Below, in pieces: positions 14,740 through 24,405 of a DNA stretch of 64,000 nucleotides. The notes below the pieces were generated by a model that did no database searches, was not told the origin of the DNA, and saw nothing but the letters and a program-made list of their open reading frames with translations. The DNA lies in the NCBI GenBank assembly GCA_963674835.2, contig CAXXKC010000003.1:1116001-1180000 (forward strand), written 5' to 3'. A program made the position numbers and the translations under genes. Each line of letters begins with the position of its first letter. Position 1 is the stretch's first letter. This stretch comes from G963674835 sp963674835. GTDB taxonomy: Bacteria; Planctomycetota; Planctomycetia; Pirellulales; Thermoguttaceae.

Positions 14740-16563
14740 TTAGCCGCCATCCACCTCATTATCACCACCAATTTCCCCTCCACTTTTCGCCATCACTCCC
14801 GCCGGGCACGTCAAATCGAACAGCCCAAAAACCTCCTCCTGGGTAAGTCCAAGTTTCCGTGGAACTTCCGTGCCCGAGAGGATCGTCTCAAACAGCTCCC
14901 GCTTCTGCTGAAGCACCAAATCAATCCGTTCCTCGATCGTCCCCAGCATCAGAAATCGCGTCACCGTCACCGCGCCATCCACCCCAATGCGATGAGCCCG
15001 ATTAATCGCCTGATCTTCCACCGCCGGATTCCACCATCGATCGAACAAGAACACGTAGTTGGCGAACTGCAGATTCAACCCCACCCCGCCCGCCCCGTAA
15101 CTGATTAACAGCACGTGCGATGAAGCGTCTTCCCGAAACCGCTGGATCACCGCCTCGCGCTGCCCCGACGGCACGCGCCCGTGGTACTCCAACGTCCCGA
15201 AACGCTGCAAACTCTGCCGCAAACGCTGTAGCGTGTCAACCCACTGACTGAACACGATCGCTTTCCGCCCGCTCGTCGCCACCTCTTCCAGGTCGGCTTC
15301 CAGCCGCTCCAGCTTCGCGCTGGCTCCCGTCGCTGGATCGAAGTTACAGATCTGCTTCAAACGCAGAACCAGTTCGAACACGTGCTGAATCGTCGCCGCC
15401 TCGCCCATCTCAGTTAGCCGCAGAACTCCCTCCTCCTCTGCCAGCCGATAGCTCTCCTGCTGTTCCGCCGAAAGCTCCAATTCCGCGTCGCGGAATAACT
15501 TCGGCGGCATGTCGCTCAACACCTGATCCTTCGTACGGCGCAGGATGTAATCGCTGATCAGACGGCCCATCCGCCGCGGCTTCATTTCCGGCGAAAGAAA
15601 CCCTGGTGCCAGGAACTCGAAGATCCCCACCAGGTCCTCCGAGCTGTTCTCCACCGGTGTCCCCGTCAACGCCCAATTCCGGCTCCGCGACAGCGCCCGC
15701 ACCGCCTGGCTCGTTGCACTCGACCGATTCTTGATCCGCTGCGACTCGTCCAATACCACTAAGTCGAAATGAAGTGGCGATCCCCCCGAGCAGCCAGGCG
15801 TCTCAAACATCTCCCGATCTCGGTGCAACAGCTCGTAATTCGCGATTTTCACTGGCATCTCAGGCAATTGCCACTGCCAGCGACGCCGGGCTTGGTCCCC
15901 CTCGATCGTCAGCAGGGGAATCTCTGGCGCCCAGAACGAAAACTCCCGACACCAATTGGCCACCAGCGGCTTAGGGCAAACCAGCAGCACGCGTCGGGCT
16001 TCACCCGACCGAATCAGCAGCCGGATCGTTGTGATGGCTTGCATCGTCTTGCCCAACCCCATTTCGTCCGCCAGAACTGCAGCCTGCCGTGGATACAAGA
16101 AAGCCACTCCCTCGAACTGGTAAGGAAACGGCTGGCACGGAAAGGCCAACGACCGTTCCGCCAAGATCATCTCCAGAGGAGGCTGCAACACATAGTTCAG
16201 GCGGTCCTCCAGCCTGATCACGTCCCGCGGCGCCTTCACCCGCGTGATCGATCTCGATCCGGCTGCTGTCACACCTACCCAGCTTGCCAGCTCGGCGGGG
16301 GCCTCGACCGGTAGTGGGGTGAAGAAGTAACTTCGAGAAGCCACAGCAACGTGGTCAATTGCAATTGACACAACGCGTGGCGTCTCCCCCTCCCAGTGCA
16401 AAGGGCACATCGGCAGCTGCTCTGGTCGGCGGATCGACTTCTGAAATGGACTCGTGACCGGCACAGAGACCGAAATGGATGGGAACGAGCGGACCTCTGG
16501 CTGCGCCACGGGAAACCAGTCGAAGCCCGTGGCCGAACTACCCTCGCCCAGCCCACTCAACAT
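14740..16563 (-). CDS. SNF2-family DEAD/DEAH helicase
   Basis: The 607-aa product is a Swi2/Snf2 ATPase that remodels or translocates on DNA. It has a Walker A DEMGLGKT near 170, Walker B VVLDESQ, motif III LTGTPVENS, and in the second lobe motif V YGAGGVGLNLQ and motif VI QAINRAHRIG. The N-terminal 130 residues are unassigned, and no SWIM zinc finger is seen. The ATG at 16563 shares its A with the TGA of the upstream gene (TGATG), so translation is coupled. A GTG one codon upstream is also possible. The pair suggests a two-gene DNA-transaction unit. Confidence 0.92.
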   Translation of the reverse strand: MLSGLGEGSSATGFDWFPVAQPEVRSFPSISVSVPVTSPFQKSIRRPEQLPMCPLHWEGETPRVVSIAIDHVAVASRSYFFTPLPVEAPAELASWVGVTAAGSRSITRVKAPRDVIRLEDRLNYVLQPPLEMILAERSLAFPCQPFPYQFEGVAFLYPRQAAVLADEMGLGKTMQAITTIRLLIRSGEARRVLLVCPKPLVANWCREFSFWAPEIPLLTIEGDQARRRWQWQLPEMPVKIANYELLHRDREMFETPGCSGGSPLHFDLVVLDESQRIKNRSSATSQAVRALSRSRNWALTGTPVENSSEDLVGIFEFLAPGFLSPEMKPRRMGRLISDYILRRTKDQVLSDMPPKLFRDAELELSAEQQESYRLAEEEGVLRLTEMGEAATIQHVFELVLRLKQICNFDPATGASAKLERLEADLEEVATSGRKAIVFSQWVDTLQRLRQSLQRFGTLEYHGRVPSGQREAVIQRFREDASSHVLLISYGAGGVGLNLQFANYVFLFDRWWNPAVEDQAINRAHRIGVDGAVTVTRFLMLGTIEERIDLVLQQKRELFETILSGTEVPRKLGLTQEEVFGLFDLTCPAGVMAKSGGEIGGDNEVDGG

Positions 16564-17141
16564 CACTGGCCCCCCCGACGGGCCTCGTCGATCGCGTCTC
16601 GTATTCGCCCAAAAGGCTCCACCAGATCAAACATCTCGGCCACCACCCCCACTCGGTCGTGGATTGCCTGTCGATCCCCCGCCGACGTCTCCGGCACTGC
16701 CAGACAATTCCGCCCCAGACGAAACCTCACAAGCTGGGAAGTGCTATGCCCCGCGTCCACCCGCCATTGGGTCCCGCTTGCCGGGGACTCGACTGTTGAA
16801 CTGTCCGATTGTTCCGACGACAGCACCAACGCAACCGGAATATCCACGTATTCGCGAACCGCTAATGCCGCCTCCCGGTCGGTGCATACCAACAAAGGGT
16901 GGGACTTCGATTTCGACAACAACGCGTGGCCAATTTGCTGGCCAAACAGATAGGGCTCCAAGGTTGGACCGTACAGGATCTGCTGCGCCCGATTCGGTCG
17001 AATCGGTGCCGTACAGTGAAATTCCTCTGGACGCCCCGCACCGTTCAATACGAGGTATCCCCCAAACAGCCCACAATCAAGATCGTCCACGACCGTAAAG
17101 AAACCCAGAAGCGACTTCGACTTAACTCCAGAATGTGCCAT
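16563..17141 (-). CDS. Hypothetical protein coupled to SNF2 helicase (192 aa)
   Basis: This soluble 192-aa protein opens AHSGVKSKSLLGFFTVVDD and has a predicted alpha/beta core (HPLLVCTDREAALAVREYVDIP) and a helical tail (DLVEPFGRIRDAIDEA). I recognise no family. Its stop overlaps the start of the SNF2 helicase by one base, so the two are almost certainly co-expressed and may interact. Confidence 0.75.
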   Translation of the reverse strand: MAHSGVKSKSLLGFFTVVDDLDCGLFGGYLVLNGAGRPEEFHCTAPIRPNRAQQILYGPTLEPYLFGQQIGHALLSKSKSHPLLVCTDREAALAVREYVDIPVALVLSSEQSDSSTVESPASGTQWRVDAGHSTSQLVRFRLGRNCLAVPETSAGDRQAIHDRVGVVAEMFDLVEPFGRIRDAIDEARRGGQ

Positions 17142-17403
17142 CCCGGATTCCCCTCGCTGCCAATCTGCTCAAATTGCCCATTTCTTTCAGGGTGGAGTTC
17201 GCTCCGCAGAGACATGCACGTGGATCGGGTCCCGCCGGGACAATACTTTAGGGTGTTGCCGACGTTGACGTCTGGGCAAGACGCCACCGCTGTTCCGTCT
17301 GTGACGCCCGAAACGATCAATTTGGTGGGGGTCTGTCTCCGGGATACTCGACTTTTCCCACCGCTCCTGCTTATACTGGAGGCATCCCGAAAGGAATTTG
17401 AAT

Positions 17404-17883
17404 ATGACCGAAGACCGCCGCTCTCGCCAGCCGCTCTACAGCCAGATCGACGTTTCAAATACTGCTTGCTCGGTACCTTCGAACAACACCTCCGGAACGG
17501 GGGCCGAAGTGACTCGCCTACTCCGGGAGATGTTGGCTGCCCAGGACCGCCAGAACGAACTGATGGAGGAGTTGATCAACCAGATCGGCTCTACTCAGCG
17601 GCAACGAGCCAACGAGCTCGGACAGTGGAAACAGGCCAACCCGCATCTTGCGCGCAATTGCCGAATGGCGGCGGAAGCCCTAAGCAGGGTTCAGACGGAA
17701 TACTTGGCGAACCTGACCCAAGAGATAAACGAGAACTTTGAGGCTTTGCTGGATGGCGAATTCATGCTCAACGAGTTCGTCGACCGCTTCGGACCGCGAC
17801 TTGCCCATTTGAACGGTCTACTACAGGTTCTGTCGCAGTTGAGCAGCACTCCCAGCCCAGCGAACACGCATAATTCGCCCTGA
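17404..17883 (+). CDS. Hypothetical coiled-coil-like protein (159 aa)
   Basis: The 159-aa product has an N-terminal disordered stretch followed by long helices (VTRLLREMLAAQDRQNELMEEL, LTQEINENFEALLDGEFMLNEFVDRFG). It should be an elongated, coiled-coil-like soluble protein. I do not recognise the family. It diverges from the SNF2 pair, with a 262-bp intergenic region between them. ATG 17404 is preferred over the in-frame TTG two codons upstream because AAAGGAA lies 8 bases ahead. Confidence 0.65.
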   Translation: MTEDRRSRQPLYSQIDVSNTACSVPSNNTSGTGAEVTRLLREMLAAQDRQNELMEELINQIGSTQRQRANELGQWKQANPHLARNCRMAAEALSRVQTEYLANLTQEINENFEALLDGEFMLNEFVDRFGPRLAHLNGLLQVLSQLSSTPSPANTHNSP

Positions 17884-18263
17884 CGGCTCGGTCGGATCGT
17901 CAACCGACGCGTATGTACAGCTGAACGGTGGCAACACAATCTGTCCGTTTCGATACTGAAACACAGTGTTTTTCTGCCCTTTCGTGGATATGCCTGGCAG
18001 TCACTCTGCTCAGGTGTCGTCCTCACCGTAAAATGGCCTGTTAGCCTTGCAGGTCTGTCTCTGCTCGCTTGTTACCGGTCGAGAGCAAACGCGCCGTTCA
18101 GAAACGCGCTGCCGGGCGAGACACTGCTGGGGCTGGAATTGCCGCCGGAGGCTCGCCCCCAATCGATAACGTCTGGGATTTTGCGCACATTGAGCGGTAG
18201 CCCTTGGCCTCGTAGGAAGGAGTTTTGGTTGAACTTCATTACTACCAGAGCGAAAGGGCTACC

Positions 18264-18996
18264 ATGCACGATTGTAATGGACGGGCGGACTGTGGAACAG
18301 GTCGGGACGGGGCGGAGAAGTTCGAGAAGGTGATCCGGATCGACGAGGGCCAGATTCGTTCTCATGTGGACGAAGTGGTTCGGGAGTCGGTCGAAGAGAT
18401 CTTGAATGGATTGCTGGACGCCGAGGCGGAGCAGCTTTGCCGGGCGAAGCGGTACGAGCGGACGGCGGATCGGGCTGACACACGGGCTGGTCACTACACG
18501 CGAAAGCTCCAGACGAAGGCGGGCGAAGTCGAGTTGCAGGTGCCCCGCTTGCGGAAGCTTCCGTTGGAGACGCAGATCATCGAGCGGTATCGTCGCCGGG
18601 AATCATCGGTGGAAGAGGCGATGGTCGAGATGTACCTGGCGGGTGTGTCGGTTCGCCGGGTGGAGGACATCACCGAGGCGCTCTGGGGCAGCCGGGTCAG
18701 TCCGAGCGCGGTGAGCGAGCTGAACCAGAAGATCTACGACCGGATCGACGGCTGGCGGAATCGGCCGATCGAGGGCGAGTACGTTTATGTGTATCTCGAC
18801 GGGATCTGCCTGAAGTGGTGCTTTGGCGGCGAGGTACAGAAGGTTTCGGTCCTGGTGGCGATCGGCGTGGGCACGGACGGCTACCGTGAGGTCTTGGGCG
18901 TCTGTGAGGGTACGAAGGAAGACAGCGAGGGTTGGCGGAACTTCCTGCGTCACTTGAAGAGCCGCGGCCTGAGGGGCGTTCGGTTGATCATCTCCA
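18264..18996 (+). pseudogene. IS256-family (mutator) transposase, 3' truncated
   Basis: The N-terminal about 240 residues match Mutator/IS256 transposases: GLLDAEAEQLC, RAGHYTRKLQTKAGEVEL, VPRLRKLPLETQIIERY, then EYVYVYLDGICLKW with the first catalytic Asp. The reading then breaks at GVRLIIS, where the family continues with D-A-C-x-G. The remaining frame is unrelated. The last third, with the final catalytic Glu, is gone. Bases 17884-18263 upstream hold no gene I can identify. Confidence 0.85.
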
Positions 18997-19195
18997 TGCT
19001 CACGCCGCCCCCCACAACAGGAATAGTCTCACCTCTGACACTTGATCCGCCGACGGCAATATCCACGCAGTCAGTGAGCGTGGAAACGTCTACGTGCCCC
19101 GGTGGGACTCTGCACGCGAATGAAGAACGATTTATACTGCACATCTCGCGAGCGATGAAGCCACTACCCTATCCACCACTGATTCGAGGAGGCCA

Positions 19196-20392
19196 ATGCC
19201 CACTCTGGCCAGTTTCTTTTCTGCAACCCGTCAAGGTCTCGTAGGTATCGCGATACTGCTCGGCGTCTGCGGCCGCGGCGTGGCAATGCACGATGGGGCA
19301 GCCCCAACGGCTCGTGCAGCTGACGGGAACGTTACCACAACTGACTCTCATCACAGTTGGCCTTTGTTCCGTGGCAACCCTCAGGCTACAGGTGCCGTCA
19401 ATGAACCACTTCCAGAAAAGCCCGAGTTGCTCTGGACGTTTGTCACGAAGGAGGGGTTCTTTGAAACCACAGCCGTGATCGCGAACGGCACCGTATACGC
19501 TGGATCCATCGAGGGGTGGCTCTATGCGATCGACTTGGCGACTGGGCAGGAACGATGGAAGTTCTTCAGCAAACTCGGCTTCACAGCAGCACCAGCAGTC
19601 CACCAGAGAAGAGTCTATATCGGTGATGCTGATGGCCGCTTCTATTGTCTCGATTCGAGCACCGGCAAACCCAAGTGGCAGTTCGACACCGGAATGGAGA
19701 TTGACTCGGGGGCCAACTTCCATGGTGACCGAGTCATGTTCGGCTCACAGGATGGAAATCTCTACTGTCTGAACGCCGAGAATGGAAGGCTGGTGTGGAA
19801 ATACGAAAGCGCCGATCAGATTCGTTGCTTTCCGTCCCTCGCTAGCGAGCATGTGTTGGTGGCGGGCTGCGATGGGCGTCTACACGTCGTCAGCCTCAGC
19901 AGCGGCAAGCCGGCGGCTTTCGTTGATCTCGAAGCCCCTACCGGCTGCACGCCAGCGGTTGTGGGCGATATGGTCTACGTCGGTACCGAAGGGGGAACGT
20001 TCTTCGCGATCAATTGGAGACAAGCCAGGATCGTCTGGCGATCTGAGAGTCCGAATCGGCGCATGTCGATCCGCTCGTCAGCGGCCGCCGACGCTGAGTT
20101 GGCTGTTGTCGGATCAAGGGACAAGGCCATTCGTGCCCTAGACGCGAAAACAGGTCGGCAGCGGTGGTTCTTCACAACACGTGGCCAGGTTGACAGTTCA
20201 CCGGTCATGGGTGGTGACCGCGTTTTCGTCGGTTCAAGTGACGGGCACGTCTATGCCCTAGACCGGAAGACAGGTCAGAAGCGGTGGCAATACGCCGTGG
20301 GGGGGCGGGTATTGGCCTCGCCGGCGATAGCTGCCGGCCGGCTAGTGATTGGGACGACTGATGGCGGTATCTTCTGCTTTGGTCAGCCATGA
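19196..20392 (+). CDS. Exported PQQ-like beta-propeller protein
   Basis: The 398-aa product has a Sec signal (about 1-42). A PQQ/WD-like propeller follows, built of repeats of the 'VYxGSxDGxLYALDxxTGxxxWxF' kind: VYAGSIEGWLYAIDLATGQERW (about 100), VYIGDADGRFYCLDSSTG, FVGSSDGHVYALDRKTG and a last VIGTTDGGIFCF. Planctomycete proteins of this kind are periplasmic and of unknown substrate; without the quinoprotein metal residues an enzyme role is unproven. The next gene on the same strand is an Fe-S protein 262 bases on. Confidence 0.85.
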   Translation: MPTLASFFSATRQGLVGIAILLGVCGRGVAMHDGAAPTARAADGNVTTTDSHHSWPLFRGNPQATGAVNEPLPEKPELLWTFVTKEGFFETTAVIANGTVYAGSIEGWLYAIDLATGQERWKFFSKLGFTAAPAVHQRRVYIGDADGRFYCLDSSTGKPKWQFDTGMEIDSGANFHGDRVMFGSQDGNLYCLNAENGRLVWKYESADQIRCFPSLASEHVLVAGCDGRLHVVSLSSGKPAAFVDLEAPTGCTPAVVGDMVYVGTEGGTFFAINWRQARIVWRSESPNRRMSIRSSAAADAELAVVGSRDKAIRALDAKTGRQRWFFTTRGQVDSSPVMGGDRVFVGSSDGHVYALDRKTGQKRWQYAVGGRVLASPAIAAGRLVIGTTDGGIFCFGQP

Positions 20393-20653
20393 ACTCAGAG
20401 CCTCGGACCAGTCGTTCCACCGCTGAGTTCTCCTGCGACAGAAGCGGCCTAGTGTTTCGTCACCCTGTGGCAACATCTACCAGACTGGCTAAGTGATGGC
20501 TTGAGGCTACTTGAACGGCAGGCCACTCATCCGACGGGGTAGTGGGCCGATGCAATATGATCTGGCATAATGAAGTGCAGAGCAGGCCTCGGGAGACTGT
20601 CGTTTCTGTCAGCTTGCCGCTGCCCAACCACCATCCATCGCTCACCAGATCTC

Positions 20654-21535
20654 ATGGCTACCATGACAACTGTCATCCTCTCACGAAACCGGGCTGGCGA
20701 ATCTCAACACTTGTGGCTGGAAGAGAAGATCATCGCGGAGCTGAAAGCCCGTGACAATTTGAAGGTCGTGGTCCTTCCGCACCTGTACGACCTGAAAGGT
20801 GATGGACCGGGAATGGACCTTCTACGCAGCGTGCACGCAGATTTCCTGCTCCTATGTTGGCTCTACCCTCGTTCGGCATACTGGGTTCTAAGTGCTAATG
20901 GTATCTGGGGACTTCTTGGGCGCACAGAATCGCTCCCGGAAGGAGACGTCGCTCAACCGGTGGAGTCGTCACCGCGGACGATTTGGTGTCTGGACCTTCG
21001 CACACAGGGTGACAGCGAGGCGGTCTTGCGGGAAGTCGATCGTTTGACGTCCATTGTCCGAAACAGATCGTTGTCCATCGATACCGACTGCTCCAACGAC
21101 CAGCTGTACTATGTCAGAGAGACCACGGTTCCTCGCTGGTATCCGGTAGTGGATTACCACCGTTGTACGGCCTGTGGTGAATGCTTGAATTTCTGCCTAT
21201 TCGGCGTTTACGGGCTGGACGATCAGGAGCAGGTCGTTGTAGAGCAACCCGACGCGTGTCGGTTCGGTTGTCCGGCTTGCAGCCGTATTTGTCCGCGAGG
21301 AGCAATCGTTTTCCCGCAGCACGATGATCCGGCGGTCGCGGGCGATCCAACAGCGTCTGCGTTTCGGCCTACACTTGACCTTTCCCAGCTATTTCAAATG
21401 GGCCATTTCAAAACAGCGGCTGAGAGTGAAAGGCACGACGACGTGGCCGAGTCGAAGGAAACCGAACGGCTTCATCAGGATTCGCGGGAGACGCTTGACG
21501 ATCTGGTCGATCGCGTAGATGGCCTGGAAATGTAG
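20654..21535 (+). CDS. Protein with two [4Fe-4S] sites (293 aa)
   Basis: The first 165 residues form an alpha/beta domain of unknown type (TVILSRNRAGESQHLWLEEKI). The second half carries two ferredoxin-like cluster motifs, CTACGECLNFC and CRFGCPACSRICP, followed by a His/Asp-rich linker and a helical acidic tail (about 255-293). It should bind two [4Fe-4S] clusters and transfer electrons in the cytosol. ATG 20654 is used. The upstream in-frame ATG at 20570 adds residues without family likeness. Its redox partner is not identified, although the PQQ-like protein lies upstream. Confidence 0.75.
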   Translation: MATMTTVILSRNRAGESQHLWLEEKIIAELKARDNLKVVVLPHLYDLKGDGPGMDLLRSVHADFLLLCWLYPRSAYWVLSANGIWGLLGRTESLPEGDVAQPVESSPRTIWCLDLRTQGDSEAVLREVDRLTSIVRNRSLSIDTDCSNDQLYYVRETTVPRWYPVVDYHRCTACGECLNFCLFGVYGLDDQEQVVVEQPDACRFGCPACSRICPRGAIVFPQHDDPAVAGDPTASAFRPTLDLSQLFQMGHFKTAAESERHDDVAESKETERLHQDSRETLDDLVDRVDGLEM

Positions 21536-21706
21536 ATCGAGGAATCCGGTTCCACTTGACGACATTTGGCGTGCTCGTTAGCGTGAAGCCGTAAAGTGCT
21601 TGTGTCGCAGATGTGGAAAGCGGACGCTGCGGTGGACGGGGGAAACTGGACAGCCTGATAAGGCATAAAATGGACGTTCGAGATGCCGTATCAGGAGGTT
21701 CGGGTC

Positions 21707-21997
21707 ATGAGCAGGAAGCGTCGTGTGTTCAGTCCGGCGTTCAAGGCCAAGGTGGCCTTAGCGGCGGTCCGCGGGGATAAGACCACCGCACAGCTGGCCG
21801 CCCAGTTTGGGGTCCACGCCAGCCAGATCGCCAGTTGGAAGAAGCAACTCTTGGAGGGCGTTTCGGAGCTGTTCGTCGACGGCCGCAGCCGCAAGGCTGA
21901 CGAGGCGTCGGCCGATGAGCAGGAACTCTACGAGCAGATCGGCCGCCTGAAAATGGAGGTCGACTGGTTGAAAAAAAAAGCTGCCGAGTTCGGTTGA
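21707..21997 (+). CDS. IS3-family transposase OrfA
   Basis: This 96-aa helix-turn-helix protein opens MSRKRRVFSPAFKAKVALAA, has VHASQIASWKKQLL as recognition helix, and a C-terminal leucine-zipper-like helix (ELYEQIGRLKMEVDWLKKK). ATG 21707 has GGAGG 10 bases upstream. The frame crosses an A9 tract (21971-21979) and ends 8 codons later. Confidence 0.9.
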   Translation: MSRKRRVFSPAFKAKVALAAVRGDKTTAQLAAQFGVHASQIASWKKQLLEGVSELFVDGRSRKADEASADEQELYEQIGRLKMEVDWLKKKAAEFG

Positions 21998-22043
21998 GGG
22001 AAAGCGACGATGGATCGAACCAGAACATCCCACGCTGAGCATC

Positions 22044-22937
22044 GTGCGGCAGTGCGAGCTTGTGGGCTTGGCCCGGTCGAGCTGCTATTACCAGCCGGCC
22101 GGCGAATCGCCCGAGAACCTGGCCCTGATGCGGGCGATCGACGAGCTGTATTTGGCCAGGCCATTCTTCGGCAGTCGCCGAATGGCCGAGCGGTTTGGCG
22201 TCGGACGCCAACGGGTGCAGCGGTTGATGCGTCTGATGGGAATCATGGCCGTGTATCCCAAGCCGCGTACCACGCGACCGGCCGCTGGGCACAAGATCTA
22301 CCCCTATTTGCTGCGGAATGTGACCATCGAGCGACCCGACCAGGTGTGGTCGACCGACATCACCTACGTGCCGATGCGTCACGGGTTTGTGTACCTGGTG
22401 GCGGTGATGGACTGGTACAGCCGCTACGTGATCTCCTGGCGACTGTCGAACACGTTAGACGGTCTGTTCTGCCTGGAGGCGTTGGAGGAAGCCTTGGCCT
22501 CGGGGCGGCCGGAGATCTTCAACAGCGACCAAGGGTGCCAGTTCACGGCCACTGCCTTCACGGGGCGTCTGGAGGAGGCGGGCGTGGCGATCAGCATGGA
22601 CGGCCGCCGGCGGGCCTTGGACAACGTATTCATCGAGCGGCTTTGGTGGAGCGTGAAGCACGAGGAGGTCTACCGGAAGGACTACGCAAGCGTGTGGGAG
22701 GCGGAAGACTCCTTGGCGGCCTACTTTCACTTCTACTGTCACGAGCGAATGCACCAGTCGCTGGGCTATCGCACGCCTGTGGCGGTGTACTTCGACGGAG
22801 ATTCAAGCCGGCGGCCTGTGAGAGTCGAAAAACAACATGCAGCCGCGCGCCACAAAGGGGAAACCCCACCTGTACTCAACGCCCCGTGGCACTTCAGCGG
22901 CCGCGCAAGACCCGTGAGAGGTCTTGCGGGCCGCTAA
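22044..22937 (+). CDS. IS3-family transposase OrfB (DDE integrase)
   Basis: This rve-type catalytic domain shows DQVWSTDITYVP (first Asp), EIFNSDQGCQFTA (second Asp) and DNVFIERLWWSVKHEEVY (Glu). GTG 22044 is the first start codon, but the frame is open from the A9 tract at 21971 onward and encodes the usual linker (RRWIEPEHPTLSIVRQCEL), so the active product is probably an OrfAB fusion. The OrfB frame is +1 relative to OrfA, whereas IS3 elements normally use -1 shifting. Confidence 0.88.
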   Translation: MRQCELVGLARSSCYYQPAGESPENLALMRAIDELYLARPFFGSRRMAERFGVGRQRVQRLMRLMGIMAVYPKPRTTRPAAGHKIYPYLLRNVTIERPDQVWSTDITYVPMRHGFVYLVAVMDWYSRYVISWRLSNTLDGLFCLEALEEALASGRPEIFNSDQGCQFTATAFTGRLEEAGVAISMDGRRRALDNVFIERLWWSVKHEEVYRKDYASVWEAEDSLAAYFHFYCHERMHQSLGYRTPVAVYFDGDSSRRPVRVEKQHAAARHKGETPPVLNAPWHFSGRARPVRGLAGR

Positions 22938-23016
22938 CCCTCTCTATCTTATTCAGCCCTGTCTGCTGTCCAAAGAACCCCGTCCACCGCCCGCTGCCAT
23001 CTTCCAGAGGTCACTG

Positions 23017-24336
23017 ATGAACCAGAAACCAGTCTTTCGCACGAGTGGTGTTCCGGTTTCTGGGGCCATGGCGACCGACAAGAGCAGGAGAGATGAAACT
23101 CGGATTCTATCACCTCAACAGTGGCGTTCGGGAATTGCCGCATGGCTGGGTTGGTTCTTTGATGGCCTCGACATGCACCTGTATACGCTTGTGGCAACGC
23201 CCTTTGTCGCCCAACTGCTGGCAGTCGGGCAGCGCGACGACCAAGTAGCGTACTTCGGTTCGATCATTCAAGCAGCATTCCTGGTGGGCTGGGCACTGGG
23301 AGGTGGGCTGTTTGGGCGAATTGGAGACCGGCTCGGCCGCGCCCGAGCACTCAATCTGACTATCCTCACTTATGCCTGCTTCACCGGATTGTCGTTTCTT
23401 GCCGAGACGTGGTGGCAACTTCTGCTCTGCCGATTTCTGGCCGCTCTCGGAATTGGCGGTGAATGGGCGGTTGGTGCGGCCCTGGTTTCGGAAACCTGGC
23501 CGCGTCGTTGGCGACCATGGATCGCGGCCGGTCTGCAGAGCGCCGTAAACATTGGCGTCATGTTTGCCATGGTGGCTGGTTATATCCTAGCACCTCTTCC
23601 GTCCCGGGCGGTGTTTCTCGTCGGCATACTGCCGGCCCTGCTGGTGCTATGGATTCGCCGCGCTGTTCCAGAAACCGAGGAATGGCTTCAAGCCAAGTCC
23701 CGTGTCACCAGCCGACCACCGGGGATCGTGGATCTGTTCCATGGTGAGGTAGCACGCACGACAGTGCTTGTGATCCTGGTTTGCGGCCTGTCCTTGTCGG
23801 GCCACTGGGCATTTCTGTATTGGTTTCCCCAGCACCTCTGGAATCACCACGATTTAGCCACTTGGAGCGATGGTGATCGGCAGCGCTTGGCCAGTGTGGT
23901 GATGATCCTGGTCATGGTCGGTTCCATTGTGGGCAACTTCTTGGCCGGACTGATTGCTCGCCTTGTGGGTTATCGACGGGCGTTGTTCTGGATGTTCTCG
24001 TTCTACTTCATTGTCATGTCTGGCACCTACGCAGCACCTCACGGTCGGTTAGTCCTCATTGGAGGACTGGGATTGCTGGGTATTGCTCAGGGCGCCTTCG
24101 CGTTGTTCACAATGTATCTGCCGCCATTGTTTCCAACGCTTCTGCGCACGACAGGGGCCGGTTTCTGCTACAACATCGGACGAATCGCCGCCGCGCTGGG
24201 GACGGTCTTCTTCGGGCTTTTCTCTAGAGTGGGCGATCATCGTCTGGCGCTGTTATACGCGAGCATCCTGTTCGTGCCCGCGGGGGTGATCGCCCTGTTC
24301 TTGCCTGAGGCGCCGGGGGGCTCGAAAGAACTGTGA
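23017..24336 (+). CDS. MFS transporter
   Basis: This 439-aa protein has about 12 hydrophobic segments and the MFS signature GGGLFGRIGDRLGRARAL between helices 2 and 3. The second half shows the repeat (LIARLVGYRRALFW). It resembles the sugar/aromatic-acid or nitrate-type 'FDGLDMHLYTLV' subgroup (metabolite:H+ symport), and the substrate is not predictable. ATG 23017 with AGAGG 8 bases upstream fits. The next ATG is 23068. The IS3 right end lies 17 bases upstream, so the native promoter may have been lost or replaced. Confidence 0.85.
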   Translation: MNQKPVFRTSGVPVSGAMATDKSRRDETRILSPQQWRSGIAAWLGWFFDGLDMHLYTLVATPFVAQLLAVGQRDDQVAYFGSIIQAAFLVGWALGGGLFGRIGDRLGRARALNLTILTYACFTGLSFLAETWWQLLLCRFLAALGIGGEWAVGAALVSETWPRRWRPWIAAGLQSAVNIGVMFAMVAGYILAPLPSRAVFLVGILPALLVLWIRRAVPETEEWLQAKSRVTSRPPGIVDLFHGEVARTTVLVILVCGLSLSGHWAFLYWFPQHLWNHHDLATWSDGDRQRLASVVMILVMVGSIVGNFLAGLIARLVGYRRALFWMFSFYFIVMSGTYAAPHGRLVLIGGLGLLGIAQGAFALFTMYLPPLFPTLLRTTGAGFCYNIGRIAAALGTVFFGLFSRVGDHRLALLYASILFVPAGVIALFLPEAPGGSKEL

Positions 24337-24405
24337 GTGCTCGACGTCAGCGCCATTATGGCCGCTGTGTAGCCGAGCAGAGGGTGGCGGCACAACGCCG
24401 GAAGA

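Larger units (their letters stand above)
21613..23000 (+). mobile_element. IS3-family insertion sequence
   Basis: Imperfect terminal inverted repeats face each other: about 21621-21653 contains CGGTGGACGGGG and TGGACAGC, and the complement lies at 22965-22999. The ends are given to within about 10 bases. It contains orfA and orfB of the IS3 group and ends 17 bases before the MFS gene start. Confidence 0.8.

Noticed and set aside
17884..18263. Possible gene upstream of the IS256 remnant
   Set aside because: Short frames overlap in all directions and none resembles a known protein. It is probably the left part of the insertion or intergenic DNA.
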